32,689 bases of DNA, from NCBI GenBank assembly GCA_025963465.1, contig JAOQAP010000047.1:1-32689 (forward strand). Reading direction: 5' to 3'. The stretch's first letter is position 1, and each line of letters begins with the position of its first letter. This DNA comes from Flavipsychrobacter sp. Its GTDB lineage: Bacteria > Bacteroidota > Bacteroidia > Chitinophagales > Chitinophagaceae. Shown here one piece after another: positions 31,835 through 32,689 of the stretch. The notes under the pieces were generated by a model. The model was not told the origin of the DNA and did not search any database. It was given only the letters and a program-made list of their open reading frames with translations. The position numbers and the translations under genes are program-made.

Positions 31835-32689
31835 ATGGGACTAACAGCAGTAAACCCCGCAGACAATGCAGGTGGTATAATGACATGGAAGATCATAGTT
31901 AATGGAACCATTATTCCTGATGTATGCGCTATACTTTCCATAAAAGTTCATAATAAAGTAAACGAAATACCAACAGCCGCGATAGTGATGGCTGATGATA
32001 GTCAGGATAGTGAATTTGCCCTCAGTTCTTCCTCTATATTTATTCCGGGCGGAAGTATAGTAATTGCTGCCGGATATGATACAGTCGACGAAACCATCTT
32101 CAGCGGGAAAATCACTGCTCAATCAATGAGGATAGAACAGTCTGTAGGGTCTGTGCTTGAAATTGAGTGCAGTGATGAGGCAACGAATATGCATCAGGAT
32201 AAAAAGAGCCGCACATTTATTGACAAAAAAGACAGCGATGTTATTTTAACCGTTATATCAGAGAACCGGTTATTAGGAACTGTTACACGGACGGAAACCG
32301 AATACGCTGAGGTAATTCAATATGGCCAGACGGATTGGGAGTTTGTACTTGCTAAGGCAAAAGCAAATAACATGATGGTAATTACACAAGACGGTACAAT
32401 TACTGTTGTTCCACCATCTGTTGACCGGGAATCTGTACTTACAGTCACAAATGGTGTTTCCATCTTAGGGTTTGAAGGACAATGGAATGTCAGTTCTGCC
32501 CCTGATATGATATACAGGGATTTCTCAAAGATACAAGGCAATGTAAGGTTCCAGGGGTGCGCACTTGCAAAAACAGGTACCTGTATAGATATGGAAGGAC
32601 TTGGCACAAGATTTAGCGGAAAGCATCTTGTGTCGGCGGTAACACATAGCATCGAAGACGGCGACTGGATAACGGAAGCTACAATAGGG
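31835..32689 (+). CDS. vgrG: VgrG-like spike protein, 5' part, runs off window
   Basis: An open frame of 285 codons from the ATG to the window end, so the gene is partial. It begins MGLTAVNPADNAGGIMTWKI and shows the gp27-like N-terminal half of Bacteroidota VgrG/contractile-injection spike proteins: LSIKVHNKVNEIPTAAIVMADD, IFIPGGSIVIAAGYD, ETIFSGKITAQ, VLEIECSDEATNMHQDKKSRTF, IQYGQTDWEFVLAKAKANNMMV, SKIQGNVRFQGCALAKTG, LGTRFSGKHLVSAVTHSIEDGDW. Compared with the family as I know it, about 60-70 residues seem missing between GVSILGFEGQW and SSAPDMIYRDF. The OB-fold and spike domains should follow beyond the window. No other T6SS or eCIS gene is visible. Confidence 0.82.
   Translation, partial: MGLTAVNPADNAGGIMTWKIIVNGTIIPDVCAILSIKVHNKVNEIPTAAIVMADDSQDSEFALSSSSIFIPGGSIVIAAGYDTVDETIFSGKITAQSMRIEQSVGSVLEIECSDEATNMHQDKKSRTFIDKKDSDVILTVISENRLLGTVTRTETEYAEVIQYGQTDWEFVLAKAKANNMMVITQDGTITVVPPSVDRESVLTVTNGVSILGFEGQWNVSSAPDMIYRDFSKIQGNVRFQGCALAKTGTCIDMEGLGTRFSGKHLVSAVTHSIEDGDWITEATIG

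Noticed and set aside
32317-32652. Minus-strand open frame near the window end
   Set aside because: The plus strand is fully open with VgrG homology; the minus frame is its shadow.

Overview
The window looks like chromosome of a Bacteroidota bacterium, most likely of the Chitinophagales/Chitinophagaceae type. The grounds are two proteins with C-terminal type IX secretion (Por) sorting domains, TAnnTTTG-type -7 promoter boxes close in front of several genes, few Shine-Dalgarno sites, a Bacteroidota-style VgrG, and a MacAB-TolC operon with separate ATPase and permease genes. The taxon is inferred from family content and no search was run.

Layout. Positions 1-927 hold a small holin-like membrane protein and an unknown basic protein, followed convergently by a two-domain universal stress protein. 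Positions 1980-5974 carry an M13 zinc endopeptidase and a secreted galactose-oxidase-like beta-propeller with a T9SS tail. Positions 6150-9686 hold small or housekeeping genes: a two-TM protein, a DinB-like protein, a glutaminyl cyclase lipoprotein overlapping an unknown gene, a CarboxypepD_reg-like protein and a MarC protein. Positions 9819-14096 are core metabolism: peptidase T, a DUF1573 protein, a UbiA-type prenyltransferase, and purM with a TTG start.

Positions 14154-17116 are an array of four related outer-membrane-barrel-like genes. The middle two are a tandem duplication under strong protein-level constraint except for one loop. A convergent lipoprotein gene follows, then mtaB (tRNA methylthiotransferase) and a large membrane protein. 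A perfect palindromic terminator separates these from a minus-strand pair: a small T9SS-sorted protein and an 858-residue collagen-like fibre protein. The C-terminus of the fibre protein appears to have been destroyed by an internal deletion with frameshift.

A tRNA-Lys(CTT) with its terminator follows. Beyond it is a more AT-rich stretch with an unknown gene, a 50-residue lmo0937-family membrane protein, a DUF748/AsmA-like protein and a small NIPSNAP-like protein. Next comes a tightly coupled TolC / MacA-like adaptor / ABC ATPase / MacB-type permease operon, which should form a tripartite envelope-spanning exporter. The last 855 bases are the open 5' part of a vgrG gene (contractile-injection spike) that runs off the window.

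I see no CRISPR array, transposase, integrase or rRNA. The points most worth checking are the broken C-terminus at 20462-20660, the silent-only divergence of the barrel duplicates, the apparently compacted VgrG, dispersed GGGA-loop palindromes, and degenerate intergenic repeats. I do not see a clearly new multi-gene system.
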